Assembly: GCF_950023065.1 (NCBI RefSeq)
Contig: NC_088677.1
Location: forward strand, 35,113,230 to 35,177,229
DNA length: 64,000 nt
From: Planococcus citri
Lineage: Eukaryota > Arthropoda > Insecta > Hemiptera > Pseudococcidae
Direction: 5' to 3'
Made by a program: the position numbers and the translations under genes. Below are positions 1 to 11,600 of this stretch, one piece after another (within the stretch, counting starts at the first letter, position 1; every line of letters begins with the position of its first letter). A model generated the notes under the pieces. It was given only the letters and a program-made list of their open reading frames with translations. It was not told the DNA's origin and ran no database searches.

Positions 1-591
1 ACTGAATTCTTTCGAAACCACAAAACGCAATATTGTTGCTGGAGACTTGTAAGCTTCTCTATGCTAGGTTTTGAGCGTGTTTTTCGAGGCAAATGTTGCC
101 ATTTTGGGAGCATGCGAGACGATAGATTAAAATAAATGAAAACTGAACGTAATTGCAGTCGTATTGTCATCGTGAGTTTCAAATTTAAAGACTAATGTAT
201 TCACAAATGAGCGAACTACAGATTAATGATTCAAAGAGACAAGAGGGCATTGACTTTCAGCTTCTCGAACAAATTTCAAAGGTTTTTTCTGTGGGGGGGG
301 GAGGGGTCGAGAAAAAAGCGACGGAGAGATGCCAATTTTCATTTGTAAAAAAACAACTGCGAATTATTTTTCAAAAATCCAATCATGCGCCTTTCTCAAT
401 GATGTTTTCAGGTTTCACGCTACCACGTGAAAAATATGTTAATAGATTTGCATAACCAGTTCGCCGTAGATACGATCTACTGCACATCATTCTGAAACAA
501 AAATGCAGTCAGGTCTTCCGATTCCGCTAGAATTTTTGAGTCCCTTTAATGGGCCAGTGAAATGATCATTATTTTCTCCCAACTTTCAAGA

Positions 592-930
592 GGTTGAAGG
601 GTTCGCAATTTTCCCTCATTTTGTGATTTCTTACGAGGTCGTAAAACTTTGAAAGCTTATAAGTAGCTTACACCTGCTTAAATTTTGAAGAAAAAAAATG
701 TTTACGTGAACTAGAGGAGAATAAATGGAAGGTTAAAGCTCAAGTTTTTATTGTCAGAACAAAATTTCGAAAATTTGAAAAAATTACCTGCGAGGAGGAT
801 AAATAGGAGATTTAAAGCCAAGTAAGTAATTAAAATTTTGAAAGCTCGCAACTGAACTTCCAAGGTGTAGGTAAGCTCGAGTTTTTATAATCAGAACCAA
901 AATTTGAAAATGTAATTTTCAAGTTGAGAT
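592..930. repeat. Degenerate two-copy tandem duplication
   Basis: AGCTCAAGTTTTTATTGTCA near 738 recurs as AGCTCGAGTTTTTATAATCA near 876, each followed by AGAAC and an AAAATTTGAAAAT-like stretch, a period of about 138 bp. Flanking AAACTTTGAAAGCTT (about 643) and AAATTTTGAAAGCTC (about 832) also match. Origin unknown. Confidence 0.4.
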
Positions 931-2260
931 CTTTCAATTTACTTCTACATATATGGGATGTAACAATAAGACAAGCCTTAAATTTTTGAATAAAAAAAAA
1001 TCATTTCACCTCAACTCGAATTTTATTCACCAACTATAGGTTCAATAGCAGGATAACCAGCCATGTTTATAAAAATACATCTCAGTATCTGTTCCAAGAA
1101 ATTGTAACGTTTGAGTAGACTAGACATCACGTTATGTATAAAAGGTTTTTCTTATATTTTTCCAATTTCAAACGCGAATAAAATCGTTAGAGCTGAAAAT
1201 AGAAATAATGGAAAAAGAAACCCCCAGCACAGAACAGAGGAAAGCAAACAACAACGACAATATCCCCATACATGTATACACACATTTAACTGAAACCTAA
1301 CCCATCTTCGCATCGCGACATCAGCAGCAGTTACCTACTTGCGACACTGATAAATCAGAACGTTAACACAATTATACACAAGTTGAAGGGAAAAAGGGAA
1401 AAACGTCTAAAACAATTCCAAGACGGTAATTTGATAACGTCGTCGTCTTCTCTATCGGAAGAGGATGAAGAGGCATCGTCGGATTTTCTGCCATCGGCGT
1501 CAGTGGGGGTAAAAACAAAAACAAAAGAAGCGCAATAAAACAAAGTAGAAAAGTATAGAGCGGAGGGTTAAAAAGAAGCGTATAAATGTTACAAAAACGC
1601 ATACTATGTATATAGCGACGATTTTAGAAGCACAACGGGCTACCAATGCTACCATACATACGAACGTATTTTGACCAATAGGATTAAAGCGTATAGTATC
1701 TTAACGAAGGACTTCGGTCAACAATAGGAGTAACCGCAGAGTGTATATTAAAGTTGGCTTTTATCTCAGATAAAGGTTATACTTGTTAAAGGCAACTTAT
1801 TATACTAGTTGCGGCAACTATCCGTCCGTTTTCTGACATAGTTGTGTAAGAGGTTTATCTACACTATGCTATGGTCGAAGCTGAACCGAGCGAAAAGCTA
1901 GTCCTGCTCCACCCCGATGGTCTAAACCGTTGGAAAAGGAAAAGACACCCGAAGTATGGTACCTAGTACTTACCCATCTACGTCAAGAGCTAGATAGGGT
2001 TATACCTCTACTTAGGTACAAAATAACAAAATAGGTAAGTAGATGTACTGTATAGAGACAGAGAGACAAGAGTGAGTAACTATACATCGTGTAAAGGCGT
2101 AGTCTCAGCTTTAATTACGGTTATTTAAAACGTCGACGAAGGCGCTGGGCTGCCTTTCACAGTAACTGCTGCGATTCGAGTCGAGTCGAGTTTTGCAGTG
2201 TGAAATTACATTTTCAGCTTGGTAACTTCTTTCTGCACGCTTTAGTTGGCAACCAACAAC

Positions 2261-2287
2261 AGCGACGACGACAACGACGACGACGAG
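2261..2287 (+). repeat. Imperfect (CGA)n microsatellite
   Basis: GCGACGACGACAACGACGAC-type run with one AAC interruption. It creates spurious low-complexity open frames on both strands. Confidence 0.8.
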
Positions 2288-3274
2288 TGATTGTAGTAAA
2301 AGTCTCGACAATGTTGGAGAAACACTCTTCGTCTGATTCATCCCCTTATAGTGTCGACTGTCGAGTAAAGTATAAATGTGCAATGCATATACTAGTAAGA
2401 TCGCGAGGACTGGGGTAACGACTAACGATTCGGCGGCGCGGCGTCGCTCGTATTTTCGAATTTATACACCGTAAAGAGCTACGTCGTCATGTACTAGGTG
2501 TACTGAAAACGGCTAGAGAGGTTGAAGGAAGAAGCTCTTGGAACAATACGAGGCGGTGTCGACTCTGTCTGCAAACAAGCTTTACAACTTACAGAATAAT
2601 TTCACGATAACGAAATCACGTACCCGTGTTTCCGTTTTAAACCGAACTAAAATCGCGCCGAAAAAAGCGTATTCCTGCGCTGCAAAAATGATTTAACTCG
2701 CTCTCCTTGCTCGGCTAATTTTTATCACTGTACTATTATATACTGGTACCTAGACTATATACTATAGTTTTAATTAAGAAAACGCCGGCGCGACAACGAT
2801 GCAGCGGGATAAAAGCAGAAAATAACGTGGAGCTGGATTGTAGTATGTATGTACCAAAGGTAAAAAGTTTACATCTGATACGTTAAATCTGCGAGCTTTG
2901 AAGCGGCGGAGCTGGTAAAGTTATAACAAATTTTCAAGCTCAAAAACCACCTTTAAACTAGAAGACTTTTATCAACTGGAGCATCGTGCGCGTGTATTAA
3001 ACACAAACGACGACAAAGACGAAAAAGGCATCCTCATCCTCTTCTACCATGATAAGAATTTTATTTTTCTCGCCTTCGCAAAACCGCTCTATCTCACTCC
3101 AATCTTCTCTGCCATTTGTACGTATACAATACCTGGACCGAATCCAGCCAGATTCTACGTTATCTGTGCAGAAGCTTTATGAACGAGCTAACGTATACGT
3201 ATACCTACGAATTAAAAGACGCCAGCGTATTTAGCGTCGTCGGTTTCGTATATAATGAACGAATCGTCGTGCAC

Positions 3275-4098
3275 AGGGTGTTTCATAAGGCAGATGCTCT
3301 TCAACCTAATAAATAGGCATCCGTGTTACATTTCAAGCCTCGGTCACACGTTCTTAGTTAAGGGGAAAAGATTTCAAACTATTGATAAATTTTTAGATTT
3401 GGCATAAACCCTGATTTTTCAGCAATAATGTTAGCTCATAAATCACACTGAAACTTCCGCTAAATCATAACTAATTTTTAAAATCTTTTTTCTATTCATT
3501 TCTTTACACGGGAGACATCCCAAATCAATTGAAAATTTTTTGAACTGGGCAAAAAATTGAAAGAGTATTCAAAAATAAACCATCAGATGAATTTTGAAAT
3601 TAAATTTCATTTTTGATGAGGAATTTTTGAAAATTCAAAGACTGATTTCCTTCTTTAAATCGTTTTTTGATTATACTTTCGATTCTCCAAAATATTATGG
3701 AATCGATTTTCAAAAATACTTTCTTACAAGTTCAAATCCATATTTTAATGATACAAGTCAGTATAATGTTCGAAAATTGAAAAATTCAAAACCCACCGAA
3801 AACTCCAGATCGATTTAAAACCACAACCAATTGATTCAGGAGATCTAAAATATATGGTAGAAACCAAGTTTCAACTTCAACTATAAGATTTTATTGAAAT
3901 CTTTTTCAGTGTCATGTTTTCAATAACGATAAGAATTGCTCCTGGCGCAGAACCCGCCCAACCATTATGGCAACGAAGAAAAAAAATTAAGAGTGTTTCC
4001 CACAGCACTGTCAATGGTAGGAGAACGCAGTTATTTGCACTTGAAAAAATTATGCTTATTTCCGAATTGAAAAGGTTGCTTCACTTATGAAACACCCT
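3275..4098. mobile_element. Non-autonomous TIR element, 824 bp
   Basis: The ends are perfect 15-bp inverted repeats: AGGGTGTTTCATAAG at 3275 and its complement CTTATGAAACACCCT ending at 4098. Flanking 8-mers TCGTGCAC and ACGTGTAC match at 6 of 8 positions, a possible decayed 8-bp target duplication (hAT-like). The interior has no open frame above 74 codons and no transposase, so it is a MITE or deletion derivative. AGGGTGTTTC ends also occur alone at about 31136. Confidence 0.6.
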
Positions 4099-4924
4099 AC
4101 GTGTACTAATAATAATTTGTACATTGTACGTAAGCGATTCCGCAGTTTTAATTTCTCTTTTACTCGATTAAACGCTTCGAATTCGATTTCCATTCAACAG
4201 CATCGTTTTAAAGTGGCATAGACCTCTCAGCGTATTACACTAACGTAAGTATATGATACTCGTTATTAAACGTGTTAACTTCCCTCTTTAAAATGTCAGC
4301 GTTCTGAACGTAGTAGGTGCGTTTCACGTTACCCTCTTTCAATTGATGGTGAAATTATGTTGTACGTATATGTCAACACGCTTTATTAATATCAACTTTT
4401 CGTACGTATATTAGTTTAAACGTTTGTTTGAAAATTTCACCTCAAAGCGAGTAAATTAGTTTTGCCAAATGTCGTAAAGCGTCTAGATGTATTAATGATC
4501 ACGTCGATTAGGTTATAAATTTAATCCGCCTTATTTAATACCCAGCTACCAAATACGCAGATGTTTGAATAAAATACGCAAAAGACAAAACATCGCCCTA
4601 ATTCGGATGAGAAGATTAAAATCACGGAGAAGGATTTGCAAAATGTAGGAAATTCGTTCTTATAGAGAAGAGAATAGGGGTTATTTAAAGTTTGAATATC
4701 ACATAACTCGAGTTCCTTGCTCGAGCTGCTTTTACCGAGTAAATTTTGGAAAAAGTAGACTACCTATACCTAGTTTCAAAAGTTGATATTTACAGCATGT
4801 TTGATAAGAAAAAGCAAAAGTCAGAGCCCATATTCATTTAAAATTTTCCAGTAACGTGAAGAGGGGAAAGGCGGGGGGAGTGGAAGTCGCTATTTTTTAA
4901 AAGGAAACATATACGTGTAATTTT
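4099..4924. other. No gene or element seen
   Basis: AT-rich unique sequence. A purine-rich G-run patch sits at 4860-4885. Nothing else stands out. Confidence 0.5.
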
Positions 4925-5012
4925 TTCGACGAAAAATTCATCAGGTGAGCCGGGATTCAAATCCGGGCTCTCTTCAATATCAGTTCGTTGTGCTAACCAC
5001 TGCACCACCGCC
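4905..5012 (-). mobile_element. tRNA-derived SINE fragment
   Basis: On the minus strand, an RNA polymerase III A box (TGGTGCAGTGGTTAGCA, around 4987-5003) is followed by a B box GATTTGAATCC (4954-4964). The tRNA-like head is not a working tRNA: the arms do not pair as a full cloverleaf. Past the B box lies ATTTTTCGTCGAAAAAATT (4919-4937), which matches the corresponding body of the SINE at 49.1 kb. That shared non-tRNA body argues for a SINE family over a lone tRNA pseudogene. Confidence 0.65.
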
Positions 5013-5180
5013 AGCCCGAAACATTCGTTTTAAATTTAATTGAACTTTCAAGTAGGTTCCTCTAGCTCTTCAACATCAACCAAAGAACCTCTACTCCCAA
5101 AAGAACTGCCTCGAAAAAGAGCCATCCGACCTTCATTGTGATATTCCCACATGTTTGATTTTGAAACAGATTTCTCTTAC

Positions 5181-5272
5181 CCAGCCATAGTAGATTCCAA
5201 TTCAAACACCGAACTCTTTCGCAAACCTACCCCGAGCACCATATTATATGAAAGCATCGTCGGAAGACTCAC
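5181..5272 (-). other. Candidate RS-exon A, 92 nt
   Basis: It runs from GTGAGT to a donor TGG|GTAAGA (complement of 5175-5180). The frame starting GTG-AGT stays open for 30 codons up to the TAA inside the donor, so this one could be kept as a coding cassette without a stop. That may be chance at this length. Confidence 0.5.
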
Positions 5273-5305
5273 CTAAAACAGAAAGAAAAAAACGCAAATT
5301 AATAC
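5267..5305 (-). other. Candidate recursive splice site A (fused 3'ss/5'ss)
   Basis: On the minus strand a very strong pyrimidine tract ending GTTTTTTTCTTTCTGTTTTAG abuts GTGAGT at the junction 5273/5272, with a branch-like TTAAT about 25 nt upstream of AG. It is the last ratchet point in minus-strand direction before the window's left edge. The minus-strand SINE at 4.9-5.0 kb begins about 170 nt further downstream and does not overlap it. Confidence 0.68.
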
Positions 5306-8040
5306 ACAGAAACCACGTCGAAAACACAAATAAAAATAAAAACATTCGTAAGCAATAAAAATATACCCCAAAAAAAAAGGATGACATATCAACATTCGTA
5401 ATGGGTCATGGGCACAAGTACGTATATTTTGAGCACCAACCCGGAACATTTGTTCATTAATTAACTCGGTTTATCTAGAGCACAACATTAGGGTACATCG
5501 AGACGAGGAAAATAATTTTCTAAGCATAAAAATTATACACCACAGAGCATCAGCTAAAGATAAAATTTTAATCGTCGAATTAACTTTGATTTACACACAG
5601 AACTGATAACGCGTAACGTTTCAATTTAATTGGTAAAGTTTGGTGTACGCGTTATTGTGTATATAAGTATGTTTATGCCCTTTTGTGAATACACCACAAC
5701 AACTACTGAGATTGTACACCAAACAAGAGGGAAAATCCGATTTCAGATAACACAAAGAAAGAAGGACATTTTAGGGCTCATCAAACGGTGCCTTTGGGGA
5801 AAATTTAATCATCCTTTGAGCGTATTAAACTTTCTCCGCGGTTCAACCGATTTGCGGAAAATGAGGAAAACAGAAAATCTCGCAAGAAAATACTCGTAAT
5901 ATTCACGTGTGCTCTGCAATTCGTTCTGTTATTTCAACGTTTCTAAAAAATTTTAAAAAAAAATCAAGATTTTTTCTATGCCCATGGAGAGACAACAGTA
6001 TCTCACTCATATCAAATCACTCCACAGGGTGTCCAGAGACTATGAAGTACCTGAATTACCAAACTGAAAATTTAAATTTATATCACATTTTGAAATAAAT
6101 GCTCAAATTGAAGTTTTTTTTCAATGTGTGTGTGTGTTTTCCCCTCAAACAATCCCTTCCCCCTTTCCACAAATACTCCACATTAATACCTACCTAGGTT
6201 ACTTTTTTAAAAACAATATGTTATTCTTGGCCTAAAAAATTCAGAATTTGCAAGTTCAGACTTTCGCAACAAGCTACAACACATCGATCACTAGTTCGAC
6301 TTCCCTTATGTTGGGTAACTTTATACACAAACAAAGGAATGTTATTTTTTATTCTCCTTTCAACCACGCGAATAACTAATGGAGAGGCTTCGCAGCATTA
6401 TCTTTCTTTGAAGTTACCTAGTAGCTAAAAACTTCGCATGGAATTTCTTTTTAAATTATTACGAATATTCGACGAAGTAGTTTATATTTTCGTCAGGTTC
6501 GCTATCACTTTACCGTTGATTTACGAGGTAATTTTCTATCCGTATAAGTTCACTTTAAGGCACAAGCGTATACTGTACAAAGGTTAAACGTTGAATTTTC
6601 TGCACGCTCGATAAAACTATAAATTAGACGTAATTTTACGCGAATATATATTCCATCGTTTTAGAAATTTTTGCGGCCAATTTCAAACATACCTACACAC
6701 TCGAATACAAATTTTTCCGCAATTTCAGCAACAACAACAACGTTACAAATATGTGCCTGCCCGTCAGCCTCATCTTTATACGCGGAGGTGTACGACAAAT
6801 AAAAACGTATGTTTACCTTTACGCTTCTTCTCTCGCATTTCACCGGACGGGATGAACGTAGGTATAACAAAGGAAAAGTGTTTTAATGCAGTTAATTTAG
6901 TTTCAACGTAATACAAAAGCGGCGTAAAACCTGAAAGCAATTTGTTCACTTTTAAACAGACATTTTCATTTTCACCTTGCTGATCTGGAATAGTACTGCG
7001 GCTCGAGCCCGACTCGACTATACATGCATAATTTCAACTTACTCTCTCATTTTAACTTATTAATTACGTAGAATACAAAGTACTCCTCTAAACTAAAATT
7101 AATTAGCTAACTTTTCGCTCATTTCGCGCCGTCGTGAACTTCGTATCTCTTATTTCTGCAGCGTAGGCATATAACTCATTTTTAAATAAAAACTTATCGA
7201 ATTTATTCTTCACACTGTGCTGGTGGAACCCCTCGATCTCTATAGCCTAGCCATTCTCAACATTCTGCAGCTTTATTTCGAGGTGTAGTAAGCGAGTAAT
7301 TTATACCTATACGAGTTTCGGAACACCAATTATACATTAGGCTATGTTTAAAATCGAGAAAAATATAACAAGCTTCCTCTCGCTTTCTTTCTCGCATCCA
7401 TTTACCCTCAAGCTACACTCGAGATTACTACACCGAAGATAATTAAATTCCAAAACTTATAGAATTCTTTTTCAAACTCCAAGAGTTATTGAACTAGAAA
7501 TTACAAAATCCAATATTGTTGGGTAAAATGAATTTAATTTCATTTGATACTTTTCTCTTATCCATTTTCTCCCGCAAGGATTCGCGCATCGCGCAGCCGA
7601 TATTTCGCCAAAGGTTGTGATAAATAATGAATTATTTCTTCGATCAAAAATTTCGCTTTATTTGTCAAAATAAATCAGGTGTAAGATGAAATTATGACGT
7701 TGGAAATGTCACAGAGTTGAATGTTTTACAATCGAAGTAGACCATACACGTGTCTACTGCCTACGAATAACGTTGCTCTTCGCGTATTTCATGCCGAGAG
7801 CAAGTCGCTAAAATATTGGAATTGTTTGGCATCGGCCGAAACGAATACAGATATCTTGAAAAAAGGACCTCGGTATTTTCCAAAATATTTTTCTTTTTAC
7901 TTATTTACCTATTCATAATATAAAATTTCTTCATGGGGGCAGTTTTTATGTAAGTTTTTTAACATCTAGAATTTATAAAATACAGCTGTAGGCTCTAGAA
8001 TATAGCTTAAAACTACCTACCTCCAATCAGCTTTCCGACC
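5306..8040. other. No gene supported
   Basis: Unique AT-rich DNA. It contains a (TG)n run at 6125-6137 and CACAGGGTGTCC at about 6026, which looks like a transposon end but has no partner nearby. Open frames reach 89 codons (5630-5899, plus) and have no recognisable domain. Confidence 0.5.
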
Positions 8041-8044
8041 TACT

Positions 8045-8230
8045 TCATTTGATAAAATTTGGTGGAAATCTAAATCTTCAAAAATCAGCTCGAGGCTTCA
8101 GAACTGCTCAAAATGGTTAGAAACAATTTTCAATCAATTTGAGAGGTCGAAAATTGGTTACAAACCAAATTTAAGCTTTCTATGTCAATTTGGTAAAATT
8201 TTGATTTTTCAGCTTTCATGAGCCCAAATT
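8045..8230 (-). repeat. Dispersed repeat, sibling of 50615-50800
   Basis: The complement of this segment aligns by eye with 50615-50800 over about 190 bp: both carry AGAAAGCT, then TTTCGACCT, then TTTGAGCAGTTCT, then GA(A/T)TTTCC, in the same order. The 50.6-kb copy lies inside a TIR element, so this is probably a decayed relative of that family; I could not find its ends. Confidence 0.5.
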
Positions 8231-8515
8231 CGATTTTCAAAAATTCATCAAAATAACCTTGGTCCAAAATAGGTATGTTTAAATTTTTAGTAGATGAAAA
8301 TGGCCAAAAAAGATGAAATAAAAGGGTCGGAGCCAATTACGAAGGAAATTGAAAAGTGCACGTGACATCAAAAGTCAGCAATTTGGAGGAGAAAAAAATG
8401 GGTTTCTTGTGATTTTTTGACCTTGAATCCCTTTTTCACCGCTTCAAACAGACCAAGAAATCCGAAATTTTGCGTGTCTATTCCAGATGCGCGTTTTGGT
8501 GGTTTCGACTTTTCA

Positions 8516-8539
8516 ACTCCTCCTCCTCCTCCTCCTCCC
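8516..8539 (+). repeat. (TCC)n microsatellite
   Basis: About seven TCC units. It produces poly-proline and poly-glycine open frames on the two strands that are not genes. Confidence 0.8.
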
Positions 8540-8639
8540 CTTCCAGCTACAAAAATGTATATTTTTTCGCCTTCTTTCACGGTTTTAAATTATTTTGTGG
8601 CATCGCTGGAGTCTCCCTAAAATGATCCGGAAGGCTAAA

Positions 8640-11600
8640 ATTTGGCACATACGCAATTGGAGCGTACGTACTTCGGATGTGTGTGAGTGGAGAGGAGGGG
8701 TGAGGGTAGAACATTCGATCCTTAAAATTCTTCCTCTAATGCCTGACGTGTTGGTAAACGAACCATTTTTTATTCATTTTCTCAACAATGGGACCATTTT
8801 TTCTTCACATAAACCTTTTCAGAAGGATTAATATAGGTACGAGAGACTGGTAAGGTACGGCGAAGAGTTACGAGAAATGTGGAAAGATTGCACGGATAAA
8901 CGCTGTAATTTTTGGTCCGTTTTACCCTCACCTCAAGGTAGATATGTAAATGAAGAGTGAGTTTTTGGAAAGCGAAATCACTATTTGGTATGTTGGCTAG
9001 CAGCCCGAAGAAGTTTTCAGGCATTCTTCCCACAGTAGGCAAAAAAGTTTCTCGCTGCCACGTCCACGTCCACGTCCACGTTAATACGTTAATACGCTCG
9101 GATATAACCATAACAAGAGGTATAACGATACAAAGACTATAGGTACGAATAAGGTTCTTCCAATTTTGTGTATTTTAGCATCCTCGCGTCTATTTTAACG
9201 ATTTTCAAAAGGCATATACCTAGGCATTATAGTCTACTTTGTCTGTACGACGAGACGAGACTTACGATGAATCGCATATACTATGCAAATATGTAAAATG
9301 TCGTACTCATCTTGATAGTGAAAAGTTGAAATGAAATGGCATTATTAATACGCCAATGAGGCATTTTGCCAGCATTTCTGTTTGTAGGTGGAACGACGAA
9401 CATATAAAATACGAAAGGGGTTGCGTTTTGCATCGTATAATCCTTAATATTATATGATATACATGGCTTATGATATTAGTTTGCTACTTAGCTTTTGCAT
9501 TTATGCAACGATTTTTCCAACGATTTGAGCCTACAGCGGTGATCGTTGTCATGGAAACTGGTATTCTGCTATCCGTAATGAAAGTGGAGCTTTGGCTTTA
9601 GCTCAAACCTATATACTCTATATGTGTAGAAATATTGTATACCATGTACCATAATATACATCTACATGCATACTTGTATGGTATAAGACATACTACTACG
9701 TTAAAATTATAATTTGTTTGCGTTTTGCTAAATGTACTATCGTAGCTTTGACCGATTGCTCGGAAAATACACGGAAGGAGTTCTTTTTTTCTATTCGAGA
9801 GAATGAAGTTACTCGATTGTATAATTGTGGAGAACCATTTATCTAAGCATGCATTTCTCGATATCATATGCAGACATTTGAAATACTACATACGTCGAAT
9901 AAACACCCAATTTTTTTCTCGAACACACTCGTAATCAGAACATTAAATAAATACACTACTTTTTTCTCACTAGCATTGTACGTTTTGCGAAGAAAAAACA
10001 AATGCATTAAAATATTTATTAGGCTTAAACTCGTTAATTTTTTGGAGAAAAATATTTACATTTATTGATCAATCGTCAAACTGAGGATCCAAACATGTCA
10101 AAGTGTTACTTGTTAACACGCGTTGTCTCTTTTTTGTTCCAAGCCGAATAAAAAAGAAAAGAAAAATAAATTACCGAGCTTCACATCGTACGATTTCGTT
10201 ATTTTCAAATATTTTTCCAATTTTAAAACCGAGAATAATATTTGCATAACAAGCTTCAACATTTTTCGTATATTCGAAAAAAAAGCCATATCTACCCATA
10301 CAATGAGTAAAAATAATGGTAAAATCTTTGCAAAAATATTCTGGTAAAATTTCATCATACACACGACCCTCTATTTTTTCCACCCAAACAAATTTTCATC
10401 GCGGTTTTTCCAACGCTATAAATTTGCAGAAAGCTCGCAGTACTACAAGATACGTACGTAACGTAATAATTAATTCGATGAAAAAAAAGTGCCAACTGCG
10501 AGAAAATCTGAAATTTCTGGTAAAGTTGGTTTTTACACATAAAAACACGGTTGTTTACGCAGTTTTCATTTCGAGCTCTCTATGTTTTGTTTGCTTTCAC
10601 GAAAAAATTTACTTTTTACGAGAAACCGGCTAATTATGGTAGTTAAATTAAACTTAATAGCCAGTGTTTAACTTTCCTGCCGCGTGTAATTTAAGTCTGT
10701 TCAAAGGTTAAGGTTATCAACGTAATGTTCTTTTTTTTATTTTTTCCACCATTGGCGTTTTATTTTTTCTTTCACTTTTGAAAATTCAATTTCAAAAGAA
10801 AAACTACCATGTTGAGAAATTAAAACCTAATTTTCATTTTTTTTTTTCAAATTATCTCGTAGCGAGTAGAGCAATAAGGGATACCGGCGTTATTTTTAGC
10901 ATTTTTTTTAATGAAACAAAAAAAACGACCGTGAGATACCTATGTATATATTTACAAAACAATTAACCGTTAATTCAAAATACAAAATGAATAAATAAAG
11001 TCGAGTTTAATTAATCCAATGAAGCGAAAATTCTTCCAAATTATTCATTTTTTCTAGAAAAATGATGGGTATCTACCGAACCTACTCGTCTCTTAATTCG
11101 ATGCGATATCATTGGAATCATTTTCTATTGTCGACTGTACTTATAAGAAAGAGAAAACAACGAGAAGCAATGAGATGGAAAAAGTACTTCAAATGTCGAG
11201 TAGGTAAGCATAGCAATACTTATGTGTATTTCATATTGCAAGTTCGTAAAGGTTGACATATGAAAAGAAGATTGATAGTGCTAAGACCGAACGTACATAC
11301 GTAGATTACTTCGGCGCGTATACTTATTACCAGAAATGTCGACATTTCCAATTGAAACGGCGACGCTTCAAGCAGTTTCATAAATATTGCTTCAAACTGA
11401 GTATTAAATGGATTTGCAATTTTACTCCAGTAGTTGCTGTTATACGATGCAGACGATGTAATCCTTAAGAAATCGTTATAGGCAAAAAAAAATCCAAAGC
11501 TTAATGCAAGACGTATCGCTATTTCTTATTCGCATAATTTCTTATATGGTTATTCATTTTTTTAGCCGGATTTTTGTGGATAAAAATCTTAACTATTAGA

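Larger units (their letters stand above)
1..3274. other. Unique-looking DNA, no gene supported
   Basis: AT-rich sequence with frequent CpG. It holds a G9 run at 293-301, a weak duplication (592-930) and a CGA trinucleotide run (2261-2287). Open frames here are at most 90 codons; the one around 2111-2383 on the minus strand owes its poly-valine stretch to the trinucleotide run. I see no splice-flanked exon, RNA gene or mobile element. Confidence 0.6.

Noticed and set aside
2111..2383. Minus-strand frame with a poly-valine segment
   Set aside because: The hydrophobic run is the translation of a CGA/TCG trinucleotide repeat.
4943..5012. Functional tRNA gene
   Set aside because: A and B boxes are present but the arms do not form a cloverleaf, and the downstream body is shared with another SINE.
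8368..8620. Poly-proline and poly-glycine frames
   Set aside because: Translation of the (TCC)n microsatellite.
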